Source of the DNA: an uncultured Bacteroidia bacterium
GTDB taxonomy: Bacteria; Bacteroidota; Bacteroidia; J057; CALLMJ01
Length of the DNA: 58,109 nt
Assembly (NCBI GenBank): GCA_938005475.1
Contig: CALLNY010000016.1
Location: 1-58,109 of the forward strand
Direction: 5' to 3'
Shown here: positions 34,930 to 43,631 of the stretch, piece after piece
Layout: each line of letters starts with the position of its first letter
How positions within the stretch are numbered: position 1 is the first letter of the stretch
Translations under genes and position numbers: made by a program
Notes under the pieces: model-generated
Told to the model about the DNA's origin: nothing
The model's database searches: none
What the model saw: only the letters and a program-made list of their open reading frames with translations

Positions 34930-35652
34930 TCAATTAACTTCCAAAAATTTGAATTCCGCACTTCTATTTTTAGCCACCAAGAAGAAAAAGTTCTGATTAT
35001 CTTTAAGAATTTCATACTCAATGTATTGAAGTTTATTTTGAAGAATTTTACCTTTCATCCTATAAATTACAAAAATATTTGGGTTTTTATCATCCGTATA
35101 ATAAATACCCCCTGATTGTGTAAAATTTGCTGTAAAATACCAACCTCTACCATCCGTTTGATAGGCATAACCTTTCCATTCTCCTGTTAAATCAAAATTG
35201 CATTTTGCTTTAAATTACCTCTTAGAGGGTTGAAGGTTCTGCCGCCGATAGTTGTACTTCGTATCTCTTGCACCAAACCAGCAAACTCACCCCTTGAATT
35301 TGACATAAATTGACTAAATCTTCAATATTTACTATATAACTAAAACTGCTGTCTCCTAAATAGCTTGTAAAGTGATTTTTAATCAAATTACGAACATCAG
35401 CATTTTGCATAAGTAAACTTGTAAACTCAAATAAATGATTTTGATAGGATTGAATTTCGTTTTTGTTCGCTGATAACCACCCTTGCCAAGAAGCATTTTG
35501 CGAAGGCTTTTTGCTATATTTTCTGATTCGGGCTCTAGTTTGCTATTTTCAGGTTTTGCCTGCTCTTTTGTGCAACTCGTTATATGGATAGCTCCCGCTA
35601 CTAACATACTAACCAACGTGATTTTGGCTACTAAATTGAAATTAGACAACAA
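34930..35652 (-). pseudogene. Lipoprotein gene broken by three single-base losses
   Basis: Three pieces on the minus strand read as one protein of ~240 residues. Piece one is a lipoprotein signal (LVSMLVAGAIHITSC) and a Lys/Glu/Pro linker. Piece two, from ~35500 to 35222 one frame away, contains SWQGWLSANKNEIQ and SYLGDSSFSYIVNIEDLVN. Piece three, from ~35210 to 34930, contains LTGEWKGYAYQTDGRGWYF and ends FKFLEVN. A short bridge (PLRGN) is in the third frame. Each junction is repaired by adding one base: in the A5 run near 35516, the TT near 35235 and the TTT near 35210. Even the start is poor: a TTG at 35652 after an in-frame stop. I do not recognise the family. Confidence 0.7.
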
Positions 35653-35729
35653 AGTTCATAAAAAATCGATAGATGTGGATAACTTTTTTGGGAAGGAGTT
35701 TATATCAATCCACTTAATCAAATATTTTA

Positions 35730-35737
35730 TAACTTTG
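35730..35737 (+). promoter_or_regulatory. -7 box (TAacTTTG) for the AAA ATPase gene
   Basis: A perfect match 19 nt before the ATG at 35757. Confidence 0.6.
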
Positions 35738-35756
35738 TCAAATCAAAGCAATTATT

Positions 35757-37478
35757 ATGAGTTATACACCAGAATGGGTCCAGACTTTAAGGCGCAGATA
35801 TTACTCCAAAAATATTTGTCAATTCATTTTACATGGGAACGTAAATGATTTTGTAAGAGTAGTGGGAGTTGAGCAAGGAGAATACTTAAAATTAAACCAA
35901 TATTTAATGAATGAACTCTTTAAAAAGAGAGATATTGTTATTTCTTATGACCGAGCAAATGGAATTTCATTTTCACGTCCTGAAATGCGTGCGGATTTTA
36001 TTCAATCTTTAAGTGCCTACGATACGCTACACGGGACTAATTTTTCAAAATCCTTACCTAAGGATCCTACTCGTGCATTTGCTATTTTAGAGAATTATAT
36101 TCGAATTCGTTTAAATGACAAAAAACGTATTGCCTTAATTATTGAATACGCTGAGACTATTGCTCCAGCAAGTACTATGGCTTATTCCAACGCGGAAGAC
36201 CGTGCTATTCAAGTTTATTTACTACGGTGGGCAAAGGATGCTTTATTTTTAGAGGCGGATTTCACATTGATAATGATTACTGAGAATATTGGTGAAATGA
36301 ATCAAGCAATTGTAAGAAATCCTTATACTTCCGAAATAGAAATTGCATATCCTGATGAAACAGAACGTTTACATTTCATTTATTATATGACCCGAAAAAC
36401 TCCTAAACTTATAGAATTGCTTGAAATGACGCCCGAAATCCTTGCAAAACATACAGCCGGTGTGAATTTGGTACATCTTAAAACTTTGTTATTAGAAATC
36501 CTAGAAAATAATATACGCTTTACTAACAATGACTTAATGAAGAAAAAAGAAGAAATTATTGAAGCGGAAGCAAATGGATTATTAGAATTTGTGAAAACTA
36601 AGTACAATTTAGATTATGTTGCAGGGCATAAATATGCAAAACAACACCTTAAAGAGGCTGCCGCCGCTTTAAAAAATGGGCGCGGTGATGTATTACCTAT
36701 GGGCTATTTAGTGAACGGGCCAGTTGGTACAGGAAAAACTTTTTTAGTAAGTTGTTTTGCCGCTGATATTGGTATTCCTATGGTGTTACTCAAAAATTTT
36801 CGTTCTCAATGGCAAGGTGTAACAGAATCAAATTTAGAAAGAGTTTTAAGAATCCTAAAAGCAATGAACCCCGTAGCTGTGATGATTGATGAAGCTGACG
36901 CTTACCTAGGAAACCGAAACGCTCAAGGTGACTCCGGTGTTAGTTCTAGGGTATTTTCTATGATTGCTTCTTTTATGAGTAATACTGAACATCGCGGAAA
37001 AATTATTTGGTTCTTATTAACTGCAAGACCCGACCTTATGCCTGTGGACCTAAAAAGGCAAGGGCGCGCAGAAGAGCATATCGCTTTATTTTATCCGGAA
37101 ACCATTCAAGAAAAAAAAGAACTCTTTGAAGTTATGTTAAAAAAAGTAAATATCAAAGAAGTTACAGTTAATGACTTTGAAGATGAATTCTATAATAATC
37201 TTAAAATTTTATCCGGTGCTGACATGGAAGCCGCATTAACTAGAGCTAAATTTAAAGCCGCAAGTAAAGGTCTATCTAATACTACAAAAGATATTATCAT
37301 TCAAACACTCAATGATTTTATTCCTCCCACCTACCCCGAAGAAGTAGAGCTCATGAATTATGTCGCAGTATTAGAATGTACTTCCAAAGAACTTTTACCA
37401 GAAAAATTTAGAAATCTCTCTCGTGACGAAATTATTAACCGTGTAGAAGAACTTAAAAAATTTAAGGTAAGAAACTAA
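35757..37478 (+). CDS. Two-module AAA ATPase, first module degenerate
   Basis: The 573-residue cytoplasmic protein has a C-terminal active AAA module (~300-500). Walker A is LVNGPVGTGKTFL, Walker B is AVMIDEADAYLG, sensor 1 is the asparagine/threonine region FLLTARPDLMP, and there are arginines (RQGRAEEH) near the expected finger. The ~280 N-terminal residues look like a second, inactive module (HGNVNDF, RIALIIEYAETIAP, TLIMITENIGEMN) lacking a P-loop, an arrangement similar to Ycf46-type proteins. Its substrate is unknown; such proteins remodel protein complexes. It is followed after 52 nt by recO on the same strand. Confidence 0.82.
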   Translation: MSYTPEWVQTLRRRYYSKNICQFILHGNVNDFVRVVGVEQGEYLKLNQYLMNELFKKRDIVISYDRANGISFSRPEMRADFIQSLSAYDTLHGTNFSKSLPKDPTRAFAILENYIRIRLNDKKRIALIIEYAETIAPASTMAYSNAEDRAIQVYLLRWAKDALFLEADFTLIMITENIGEMNQAIVRNPYTSEIEIAYPDETERLHFIYYMTRKTPKLIELLEMTPEILAKHTAGVNLVHLKTLLLEILENNIRFTNNDLMKKKEEIIEAEANGLLEFVKTKYNLDYVAGHKYAKQHLKEAAAALKNGRGDVLPMGYLVNGPVGTGKTFLVSCFAADIGIPMVLLKNFRSQWQGVTESNLERVLRILKAMNPVAVMIDEADAYLGNRNAQGDSGVSSRVFSMIASFMSNTEHRGKIIWFLLTARPDLMPVDLKRQGRAEEHIALFYPETIQEKKELFEVMLKKVNIKEVTVNDFEDEFYNNLKILSGADMEAALTRAKFKAASKGLSNTTKDIIIQTLNDFIPPTYPEEVELMNYVAVLECTSKELLPEKFRNLSRDEIINRVEELKKFKVRN

Positions 37479-37530
37479 TTTTTTACAAGTTTTTAATTCG
37501 CCCCATACATAAGAATTTAGGCTTTGTCCT

Positions 37531-38130
37531 ATGATTAAAAAAGATGATGGGATAATCTTAAGAGTAACATCCTATTCAGATACCGATGCTATTATATTGA
37601 TTTATACTAAATTACACGGAAAAAAAAGTTTTTTTGTAAAAGGAGGCTTGTCCAATAGGAGTAAAATAAAGCCTTTCTTACAAGTTGGGCATTGGGTTGA
37701 ATTCGTTTTTTATGACAAGGCTTCGCGTGAACTTCAAAAAATTACAGACCTTCACCTAGTAAAATTCTTCATAGAATTAACTACTCAATCTATGAAAACT
37801 TGCTTTTGGTGGTGTATGTTAGAACTTTTTAATCAAGTGGTTTACGAGGAGGAATTGCCTGATGAAGAATTATACCATTTTTTAATCCATAACATGATAC
37901 AATTAAATGATACAATGAATAATGAACAAATATGGTTTGATTTTCATGAAGAACTGTTATTAAGAATAGGATATGGAAAAATAGTGCGAGAAATAAACCA
38001 AAACTATGAAAGTTTTATGAATAAGCACAATTTTATACAAAGAAGCTACCAAATTTACGATGAATTTGCGAGAAATATTGAAAGTTTTAAAATACCAAAG
38101 TCATTTGAGGTAATAAAGCAATTAATATAA
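37531..38130 (+). CDS. recO: DNA repair protein RecO
   Basis: RecO helps RecR load RecA at single-strand gaps. The 199-residue protein starts with the OB-fold typical of RecO (DDGIILRVTSYSDTDAIILI, then KKSFFVKGGLSN) followed by a helical domain. It is somewhat shorter than the usual ~230-240 residues, and no zinc-finger cysteine cluster is evident, as in many Bacteroidota RecO. Start ATG 37531. It may share a transcript with the AAA ATPase. It is convergent with rplI. Confidence 0.8.
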   Translation: MIKKDDGIILRVTSYSDTDAIILIYTKLHGKKSFFVKGGLSNRSKIKPFLQVGHWVEFVFYDKASRELQKITDLHLVKFFIELTTQSMKTCFWWCMLELFNQVVYEEELPDEELYHFLIHNMIQLNDTMNNEQIWFDFHEELLLRIGYGKIVREINQNYESFMNKHNFIQRSYQIYDEFARNIESFKIPKSFEVIKQLI

Positions 38131-38165
38131 AAATAAAAAAAAGAGGCTGCAGAAATACAACCTCT
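38131..38165 (-). terminator. Probable terminator of the rpsF-rpsR-rplI operon
   Basis: The stem AGAGG/CCTCT (38142-38146 with 38161-38165) is followed on the minus strand by a T-rich tract (TTTTTTTATTT), just past the rplI stop. The stem is short, so confidence is modest. Confidence 0.45.
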
Positions 38166-38200
38166 CAAAACCAAAACAAACCATGAAACATTATTAATTG

Positions 38201-38647
38201 CTACTTTGCAATAATCTCTAAAGGAACTTCTACTTTTACTTCTTTATGTAAAGTTATCGTTACCGTATAACTACCAATACTTCTTATGTCTCTTGGTACA
38301 GAAATTCTTCTTTTATCTACATCAAATCCATTTTCTTTCAAGAAATTATGAACTTGCAAATTTGTTACTGAACCAAAAATTTTACCATCTTTTCCCGCAA
38401 GGGTTTCAATTTTGATAGTAATATTTTTTAATAATTCAGCGGTTTCTAATGCTTTACCTTTGATTTTTGCTTGGCGATATTCTGCTTGTTTAATATTTTC
38501 AGCTAGAACTTTTTTAGCTGATGGAGTAGCCAAAACAGCGTAGCCTTTGGGAATTAAATAATTCAGGGCATAGCCATTCTTTACTTTAACGATATCGTCC
38601 TTATCACCTAATTTGTGAATATCCTGCTTTAAAATAATTTCTACCAT
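38201..38647 (-). CDS. rplI: 50S ribosomal protein L9
   Basis: L9 binds 23S rRNA at the base of the L1 stalk. The 148-residue protein has the N-terminal signature VEIILKQDIHKLGDKDDIVK and VKNGYALNYLIPKGYAVLAT, a connecting long helix, and the C-terminal domain with GKIFGSVTNLQV. It is the last gene of rpsF-rpsR-rplI; the gap to rpsR is 15 nt. Start ATG 38647. Confidence 0.97.
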   Translation of the reverse strand: MVEIILKQDIHKLGDKDDIVKVKNGYALNYLIPKGYAVLATPSAKKVLAENIKQAEYRQAKIKGKALETAELLKNITIKIETLAGKDGKIFGSVTNLQVHNFLKENGFDVDKRRISVPRDIRSIGSYTVTITLHKEVKVEVPLEIIAK

Positions 38648-38662
38648 AATAATTTAAAATAA

Positions 38663-38956
38663 TTAAAGAATTGTTGTTGTATCTTCTTTTAAACCGTCCG
38701 TAACGAAAGGTAACAAAGCTAAATGCCTTGCTCTTTTAATGGCAACAGCTAAACGCCTTTGATATTTCAAACTAGTACCTGTAATTCTGCGAGGCAGAAT
38801 CTTTCCTTGGTCGTTAATAAAGCGAAGTAAAAAATCGGGGTCTTTATAATCAATGTATTTAATCCCAAATTTTTTAAATCGGCAATATTTTTTTCTAATT
38901 TCAGGTCCTACCGATGCATTGCTGGGAGCATTTCCTAATAATTTTTGATTTGACAT
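38663..38956 (-). CDS. rpsR: 30S ribosomal protein S18
   Basis: S18 sits on the small-subunit platform and pairs with S6. The 97-residue protein has the conserved core [20 protein letters not shown] followed by [14 protein letters not shown] and [12 protein letters not shown]. The N-terminal extension is Bacteroidota-like. It lies 6 nt after rpsF, as in the usual S6-S18 operon. Confidence 0.97.
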   Translation of the reverse strand: MSNQKLLGNAPSNASVGPEIRKKYCRFKKFGIKYIDYKDPDFLLRFINDQGKILPRRITGTSLKYQRRLAVAIKRARHLALLPFVTDGLKEDTTTIL

Positions 38957-38962
38957 AATCCC

Positions 38963-39343
38963 TTAATTTAAATTGTTTGAATCAATAACTCCGTTTAATT
39001 TGTTTCTTCTTCTTTCATTGTAAGCAACTGCAAACTTATCTAGTTTTACCGTTAAGTATCGCAATACTCGTACATCATACCGGTAGTTTTGCTCTAACTT
39101 CTTAATAAAAGAAGCAGGCGCTTGAAATTCCGTATACACATAATAACCGGTTTGTTTCTTCTGAATAGGGTAAGCTAACTTTTTAAATCCCCATCGCTCT
39201 TGGTTATTTATTTTTACTCCTGCATTTTCCATATAGCTATTGAACTGTGTAATCACTTGATTGATTTCTTCTTCGCTAAGGTCAGGAGTTAGAATGTACG
39301 TACTTTCGTACATCCTGATTGGCTCAATAAATTTAATTTCCAT
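38963..39343 (-). CDS. rpsF: 30S ribosomal protein S6
   Basis: S6 binds S18 and 16S rRNA in the platform. The 126-residue protein shows YESTYILTPDLSEEEINQVI, WGFKKLAYPIQKKQTGYYV and NYRYDVRVLRYLTVKLD. It is first in the operon, with a -7 box 22 nt upstream. Confidence 0.96.
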   Translation of the reverse strand: MEIKFIEPIRMYESTYILTPDLSEEEINQVITQFNSYMENAGVKINNQERWGFKKLAYPIQKKQTGYYVYTEFQAPASFIKKLEQNYRYDVRVLRYLTVKLDKFAVAYNERRRNKLNGVIDSNNLN

Positions 39344-39365
39344 GAAGTGATTTTTAATAAGACCG

Positions 39366-39373
39366 CAAAATTA
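39366..39373 (-). promoter_or_regulatory. -7 box (TAatTTTG) for the rpsF operon
   Basis: A perfect match on the minus strand 22 nt before the rpsF ATG. Confidence 0.65.
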
Positions 39374-39475
39374 CAAAAAAAAAATATTATTCCAAAATTT
39401 ATTTTGAAATTATTTATATTATACCTACTCAATGATTATCCCCCTCGTAATGGTTTAATGAAGTGATCCGTAATT

Positions 39476-40255
39476 TTACTTCCCTTTAAAAATAGGTGTT
39501 CTTTTTTCCAAAAAGGCAATGGTCCCTTCTTTACCATCCTCAGAGGCGATACATTTCGCAAAATTAATGGCTTCAAGTTCAAAACCATTTTTATGGGGAT
39601 TATCATAAGCCTGAATACACTCCAAAGTATTAGCTATGGCAATAGAAGAAAATTTCAGAATTTTTTTTAACATTTCTTTTGCAGTCTCTAATAACTCTCC
39701 TTGCAAACAAACCTTGTTAACAAGTCCCATTTCAAGGGCTGTATCAGCATTGATATTTTCTCCACTCAATAGGTATTCCGTAGCTTTCGTTTTACCAATC
39801 AGCCTGATTAAACGTTGAGTTCCACCATATCCTGGAATAATTCCTAATTTAATTTCAGGTTGCCCAAAGACAGCATTTTCAGAAGCAATCCTTAAATGGC
39901 AAGCCATCGCTAATTCACAACCACCCCCTAACGCAAAACCATTTACAGCCGCAATAATGGGTTTAGGGCTATTTTCTATCAACTGAAATATTTTCTGACC
40001 TCTTAAACTAAAACTTACAGCTTCTTCGTAGCCTAATGTAGTAAGTTCCGTAATATCTGCTCCTGCAACAAAAGATTTGCTCCCTGAACCTGTAATAATG
40101 ATTCCTCTAATACTTTCTTTACAGATTAAATCGGATATAATTTGTTCTAATTTGAGCATTACTTCTTGATTTAAAGCATTTAAAGCTTTGGGTCTTTGAA
40201 TAGTAACCAATGCTATTCCTTCCTCTAATAATTCATATATTACTGGACTGTCCAT
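39476..40255 (-). CDS. Enoyl-CoA hydratase/isomerase family protein
   Basis: The 259-residue protein belongs to the crotonase fold, with RPKALNALNQEVMLKLE, the oxyanion pocket SFVAGADITEL, AAVNGFALGGGCELAMACH and FGQPEIKLGIIPGYGGTQRL, where the two catalytic glutamates of hydratases are present (GGGCELA and GQPEIKLGIIPG regions). It probably hydrates short-chain enoyl-CoA (crotonyl-CoA) in fatty-acid breakdown or butanoate metabolism. It stands alone, but a PHA synthase gene lies ~6 kb away and could share acyl-CoA pools; that link is inference. Confidence 0.9.
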   Translation of the reverse strand: MDSPVIYELLEEGIALVTIQRPKALNALNQEVMLKLEQIISDLICKESIRGIIITGSGSKSFVAGADITELTTLGYEEAVSFSLRGQKIFQLIENSPKPIIAAVNGFALGGGCELAMACHLRIASENAVFGQPEIKLGIIPGYGGTQRLIRLIGKTKATEYLLSGENINADTALEMGLVNKVCLQGELLETAKEMLKKILKFSSIAIANTLECIQAYDNPHKNGFELEAINFAKCIASEDGKEGTIAFLEKRTPIFKGK

Positions 40256-40273
40256 CTGAATTTAAAAACATTG

Positions 40274-40281
40274 CAAATTTA
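40274..40281 (-). promoter_or_regulatory. -7 box (TAaaTTTG) for the enoyl-CoA hydratase gene
   Basis: A perfect match 18 nt before ATG 40255. Confidence 0.6.
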
Positions 40282-40374
40282 AAATCAATCTTCGGTTTTT
40301 TCTAAATATACTTTTCAAAAAGTTGTAAATCCAAAATTTAATATTTTTTGACTTTTATATTTCTTTATTTATTG

Positions 40375-40382
40375 TAACTTTG
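40375..40382 (+). promoter_or_regulatory. -7 box (TAacTTTG) for the esterase gene, 4 nt before ATG
   Basis: A perfect match with only CATC between its last G and ATG 40387, again implying a leaderless mRNA. Confidence 0.65.
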
Positions 40383-40386
40383 CATC

Positions 40387-41280
40387 ATGAAAAAGTCATA
40401 TTGGTTATTAACTATTATATTGTTTATATTTTCACTATCATATGGGAATAATAATAAAAATAAAAATCAAAAAACAACTAGAATACAAGAGCTATTAAGA
40501 TTTCCCCAACATGTAAAGCAACTAAAAAAAATTAAAATTCAGAATTTAGACGTACAGAAAAAAATATATGGTAAACATGAGAGAAATTACTATTTGATTT
40601 GTAAGAATAAAACAAAACCTTCATCAAAAAAAGCTATTTTTTACGTTCATGGCGGGGCATGGATATTGGGCAAACCTGAAAATCACTTAAAATTCGCTGA
40701 GTATCTAACAGAACAAGGTTTTGTAGTTATTTTAACTGCCTATCGATATATCTATCAAACTGATTCGAAAAGCATGTTAAAAGATATACAAACTGCATAT
40801 CAACAAGCATGTCAAGAATTAAAGAAAGAAAACCCTGATATTGAAAGCATTATAATTGGAGGCGCTTCTGCGGGAGGACACTTGGCTAGTTTATTAGCAT
40901 TATCCAATCAGAACAGTATTTATCCTATTATAGGACTTTTTTCTTTGTCTGGCGTTTTAGATTTGGCAGAGTTTAAAAACAACTTGATTACCCGAAAACT
41001 CACTCAACACTTTCCAATGAAATTATTAAACCCTATAGAATATTTGCACCAATCACAAAAATCTTTTTCTATTTTATGCATTCATGGGACACAAGATGGA
41101 CTAGTTCCTGTATGTTCTACGCTTAATTTTGTAGAAAAAGCTCAAGAGAATTCCTGTCATTCGGTACAAAGTTATTATTTTGATTTAAACCATATTCAAA
41201 TTACATCTGCTTGGTATTATGATAGTTCAGTAAATCTCGGACAAAAAGAACTATTGTTATCATGGTTATTATCTTTGTGA
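40387..41280 (+). CDS. Exported alpha/beta hydrolase (esterase-like)
   Basis: The 297-residue protein has an N-terminal signal (LLTIILFIFSLSYG) and a hydrolase fold of the hormone-sensitive-lipase/carboxylesterase type: oxyanion HGGAWILGKP, nucleophile GGASAGGH (~160), aspartate in HGTQDGLVP (~236) and histidine in DLNHIQI (~268). It likely cleaves short acyl esters in the periplasm. The region just after the signal is Lys/Asn-rich. Start ATG 40387 sits 4 nt behind the promoter box. Confidence 0.85.
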   Translation: MKKSYWLLTIILFIFSLSYGNNNKNKNQKTTRIQELLRFPQHVKQLKKIKIQNLDVQKKIYGKHERNYYLICKNKTKPSSKKAIFYVHGGAWILGKPENHLKFAEYLTEQGFVVILTAYRYIYQTDSKSMLKDIQTAYQQACQELKKENPDIESIIIGGASAGGHLASLLALSNQNSIYPIIGLFSLSGVLDLAEFKNNLITRKLTQHFPMKLLNPIEYLHQSQKSFSILCIHGTQDGLVPVCSTLNFVEKAQENSCHSVQSYYFDLNHIQITSAWYYDSSVNLGQKELLLSWLLSL

Positions 41281-41339
41281 AGCGGGTGCAATAAGATTTA
41301 AAAGGTAAAATTTTTTTATGAAGAAAAAGAATTTGGCAT

Positions 41340-41347
41340 TAACTTTG
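41340..41347 (+). promoter_or_regulatory. -7 box (TAacTTTG) for the DUF4412 gene
   Basis: A perfect match 5 nt before the ATG at 41353 and 23 nt before the ATG at 41371. Confidence 0.6.
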
Positions 41348-41370
41348 CCGATATGATACAAAACCAAAAA

Positions 41371-42039
41371 ATGAAAGTTTCAGTAGTAATTTTAGTTTTA
41401 TTATGGAGTTTTAATGTAATAGCTCAAGGTTTTACAGGTACTATTATTTATGACATTAAGGTAACAGGTCCAATGGCAGACCAAGTAAAGGGTATGCTGC
41501 AAGAAAAACAAATTATCAAAATTAAAGGTAACAACATGCGTCAGAGGATGAAAGGGGGCATGATGGAACAAATGATGGGAGATATCATCTTTTTAGGAGA
41601 TAAAAAAGAAGCATATATTCTACAAGCTTCTGAAAAGAAAGCTTTGAGATTGGCAACTGATGAAATGAAAGATGAAGGATCTAAACCTAAAGTAACTAAA
41701 TTGAATGAAGTGATAGATATTGCAGGTTACCAATGCCAAAAATATTCTATTGAGATAGAAAATGAACAGTTAGGTGGTACTTTAACAGAATATGTATGGG
41801 CAACCAAAGATATACAAATATCTAACCTCAAAACAGGCCTCAAGAACAACAATTCTATTACGAAAGAAGGCGTAGATGGTGTTGTGCTTAAAATGGTTAC
41901 AGACATGAACGGAATGTTCACTTTAACAATGATAGCAACACAAGTTCAAAAAGGAGATATCCCTGATTCTGAATTTGTTATTCCGAAAGATTATAAAATT
42001 GAAAAATTTGACCCTAGCGCATTTGGCATAGGAAAATGA
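41371..42039 (+). CDS. Exported DUF4412 domain protein
   Basis: This 222-residue protein starts with a signal peptide (MKVSVVILVLLWSFNVIA-Q) and carries the DUF4412 pattern: GFTGTIIYDIKVTGP, a Met-rich stretch (MRQRMKGGMMEQMMGD), IIFLGDKKEAYIL, and IAGYQCQKYSIEI with a conserved cysteine region. The function is unknown; the family is periplasmic or secreted in Bacteroidota. The ATG at 41371 gives a standard signal peptide; an in-frame ATG at 41353 adds six residues and sits only 5 nt after the -7 box. Confidence 0.85.
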   Translation: MKVSVVILVLLWSFNVIAQGFTGTIIYDIKVTGPMADQVKGMLQEKQIIKIKGNNMRQRMKGGMMEQMMGDIIFLGDKKEAYILQASEKKALRLATDEMKDEGSKPKVTKLNEVIDIAGYQCQKYSIEIENEQLGGTLTEYVWATKDIQISNLKTGLKNNNSITKEGVDGVVLKMVTDMNGMFTLTMIATQVQKGDIPDSEFVIPKDYKIEKFDPSAFGIGK

Positions 42040-42067
42040 CAAATTGTTTGTAATGTTTTCTTATAGT

Positions 42068-42097
42068 AAAGACTGCTTGATTGCAGTCTTTCTTTTC
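42068..42097 (+). terminator. Intrinsic terminator after the DUF4412 gene
   Basis: The stem AAAGACTGC/GCAGTCTTT (42068-42076 with 42083-42091) is followed by CTTTTC. The outer stem is the same as in the dnaK terminator. Confidence 0.75.
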
Positions 42098-42099
42098 TA

Positions 42100-43062
42100 T
42101 TACTCTATGATTTCTGCTATCAAATAATGGTTTTTATGAGGATTATTACGAATAAGTAATTCGCCAAGGAACCCTGCTAAAAATAGTTGTACACCAATAA
42201 TTAAAGCGGTAAGAGCTAAATAAAATAGGGGCTGGTCAACTACTTCACGAGGTTTTTGTCCAATATGTAATCCGTGTAATTTTTCAGCAATTAGATATAT
42301 CACGATAAAAAAGCCTATTAAAAAGGAGAGTACACCAAAAGTACCAAAAAAATGCATAGGAGCCCGCCCAAATTTTAAAGTAAAACTTAAGGTCAATAAA
42401 TCTAAAAAACCATTAATAAAACGTTCTAAACCGAACTTTGTAGTCCCATATTTTCGAGGTCTATGGATAACTACCTTTTCTCCAATTTTTTTAAAGCCTG
42501 CTTCTTTCGCTAAAAAAGGAATATAGCGATGTAATTCACCATAAACTTCTACCGCTTTAACAACTTCTTTTCTATACGCTTTTAAACCACAATTAAAATC
42601 ATGTAAATTATTGATACCTGATATTTTACGTGTTGCCCAATTAAATAATTTAGTAGGAATAGTTTTTGTTAAGGGGTCGTAACGTTTTTTTTTATAACCA
42701 CTTATTAAATCAAATTTTTGTTCTATGATAAGTTTATACAGTTCGGGAATTTCGTCAGGACTATCTTGTAGGTCTGCGTCCATTGTAATAACGACATCAC
42801 CTTTTGCTTGTTGAAAGCCCGTATGTAATGCGGCAGATTTCCCATAATTCCTTTGAAATTTAATTCCTTTTATAGCAGGGAAAATCGTTTTAAGTCCCGT
42901 AATCACTTGCCATGAATTATCCGTAGAACCATCATCCACCATAATCATTTCATATTGAAATTGATTGGACAGCATAACTTTGTGTATCCATTCTGCTAAT
43001 TCAGGTAAGGATTCTTCTTCATTATACAAAGGTATAACTATGGATATATCAATTTTCTGCAT
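42100..43062 (-). CDS. Family 2 glycosyltransferase with two C-terminal membrane helices
   Basis: The 320-residue enzyme resembles polyprenyl-phosphate sugar transferases of the DPM1/GtrB/ArnC group. The GT-A domain shows SIVIPLYNEEESLPEL, MVDDGSTDNSW, VITMDADLQDSPDEIPEL with the DxD site, and YKKKRYDPLTK. Two membrane helices follow at ~232-255 and ~280-305. It probably transfers a sugar to undecaprenyl phosphate at the inner membrane; the sugar is unknown. Its start lies within the 3' end of rnpA (14-bp overlap), and a -7 box 4 nt upstream lies inside rnpA coding sequence. Confidence 0.88.
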   Translation of the reverse strand: MQKIDISIVIPLYNEEESLPELAEWIHKVMLSNQFQYEMIMVDDGSTDNSWQVITGLKTIFPAIKGIKFQRNYGKSAALHTGFQQAKGDVVITMDADLQDSPDEIPELYKLIIEQKFDLISGYKKKRYDPLTKTIPTKLFNWATRKISGINNLHDFNCGLKAYRKEVVKAVEVYGELHRYIPFLAKEAGFKKIGEKVVIHRPRKYGTTKFGLERFINGFLDLLTLSFTLKFGRAPMHFFGTFGVLSFLIGFFIVIYLIAEKLHGLHIGQKPREVVDQPLFYLALTALIIGVQLFLAGFLGELLIRNNPHKNHYLIAEIIE

Positions 43063-43471
43063 GCGGCAAATTTAATAGTAATTTTGAAAACACAGTTTCT
43101 AATTCCTTTTGGATTTCATGAAAGGTAAAACAAGAATTTATATGAACCATAACAAAACAGCACAAAACGATATCTTCAGGTATCATTAAGGATATCGTTG
43201 TTTTAATACTTTGCCAAGCATGTTTAAAAAGTCTTTTTATTCGGTTTCTATGAAAAGCCTTCGGAGCTACTTTTTTAGGTATAGATATTCCGAATATAGT
43301 TCGGGGCGAATAATTGGCGGATTTAAAAACGTAATATAAAGAAAAAGTATGGGACTTGATTTTCTGATTTTTTTTAAAAATTTCAATTAACAAAGACCTA
43401 CTCTTGGTTCTTTCAGCCTTTGTTAACCTTGCATACTTAAAATTAGACTTGCCATTTGAAATGTTTTTCAT
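43049..43471 (-). CDS. rnpA: Ribonuclease P protein component
   Basis: RnpA assists the RNase P RNA in maturing tRNA 5' ends. The 140-residue basic protein has the signature [20 protein letters not shown] followed by RLFKHAW, and a downstream hydrophobic strand. Its ATG at 43471 lies 29 bp inside the end of rpmH in another frame, as happens in some bacteria with overlapping rpmH-rnpA. Its own 3' end overlaps the glycosyltransferase start. The long N-terminus (~25 residues before the core) is normal for Bacteroidota. Confidence 0.9.
   Translation of the reverse strand: MKNISNGKSNFKYARLTKAERTKSRSLLIEIFKKNQKIKSHTFSLYYVFKSANYSPRTIFGISIPKKVAPKAFHRNRIKRLFKHAWQSIKTTISLMIPEDIVLCCFVMVHINSCFTFHEIQKELETVFSKLLLNLPHAEN
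43067..43074 (-). promoter_or_regulatory. -7 box (TAaaTTTG) for the glycosyltransferase, inside rnpA, 4 nt before ATG
   Basis: A perfect match within the last codons of rnpA, with four bases between it and ATG 43062; it would give a leaderless transcript. Confidence 0.55.
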
Positions 43472-43607
43472 CGCTAACGGTTAGTTTATATCTACCGACC
43501 GCTCTTCTTCGCGATAATTGTTTTCTTCCATTTTTCGTTTTCATTTTTGCACGAAAGCCATGGGTATTTAATCTTTTTCTTCTACTGGGTTGATACGTCC
43601 TTTTCAT
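43443..43607 (-). CDS. rpmH: 50S ribosomal protein L34
   Basis: The 54-residue basic protein begins [20 protein letters not shown], contains [17 protein letters not shown] and ends with a short Bacteroidota-type tail after LTVSD. L34 sits on the large subunit solvent side. It is first in the rpmH-rnpA-glycosyltransferase run, and its end overlaps rnpA by 29 bp in a different frame. Confidence 0.95.
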   Translation of the reverse strand: MKRTYQPSRRKRLNTHGFRAKMKTKNGRKQLSRRRAVGRYKLTVSDEKHFKWQV

Positions 43608-43631
43608 CTTGCCTACCTTTTAATAAGAACG

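Noticed and set aside
35483-35848. 121-codon frame antisense to the broken lipoprotein gene, running into the AAA gene
   Set aside because: The opposite strand has a clear lipobox and conserved pieces, and this frame would overlap the AAA ATPase start in another frame.
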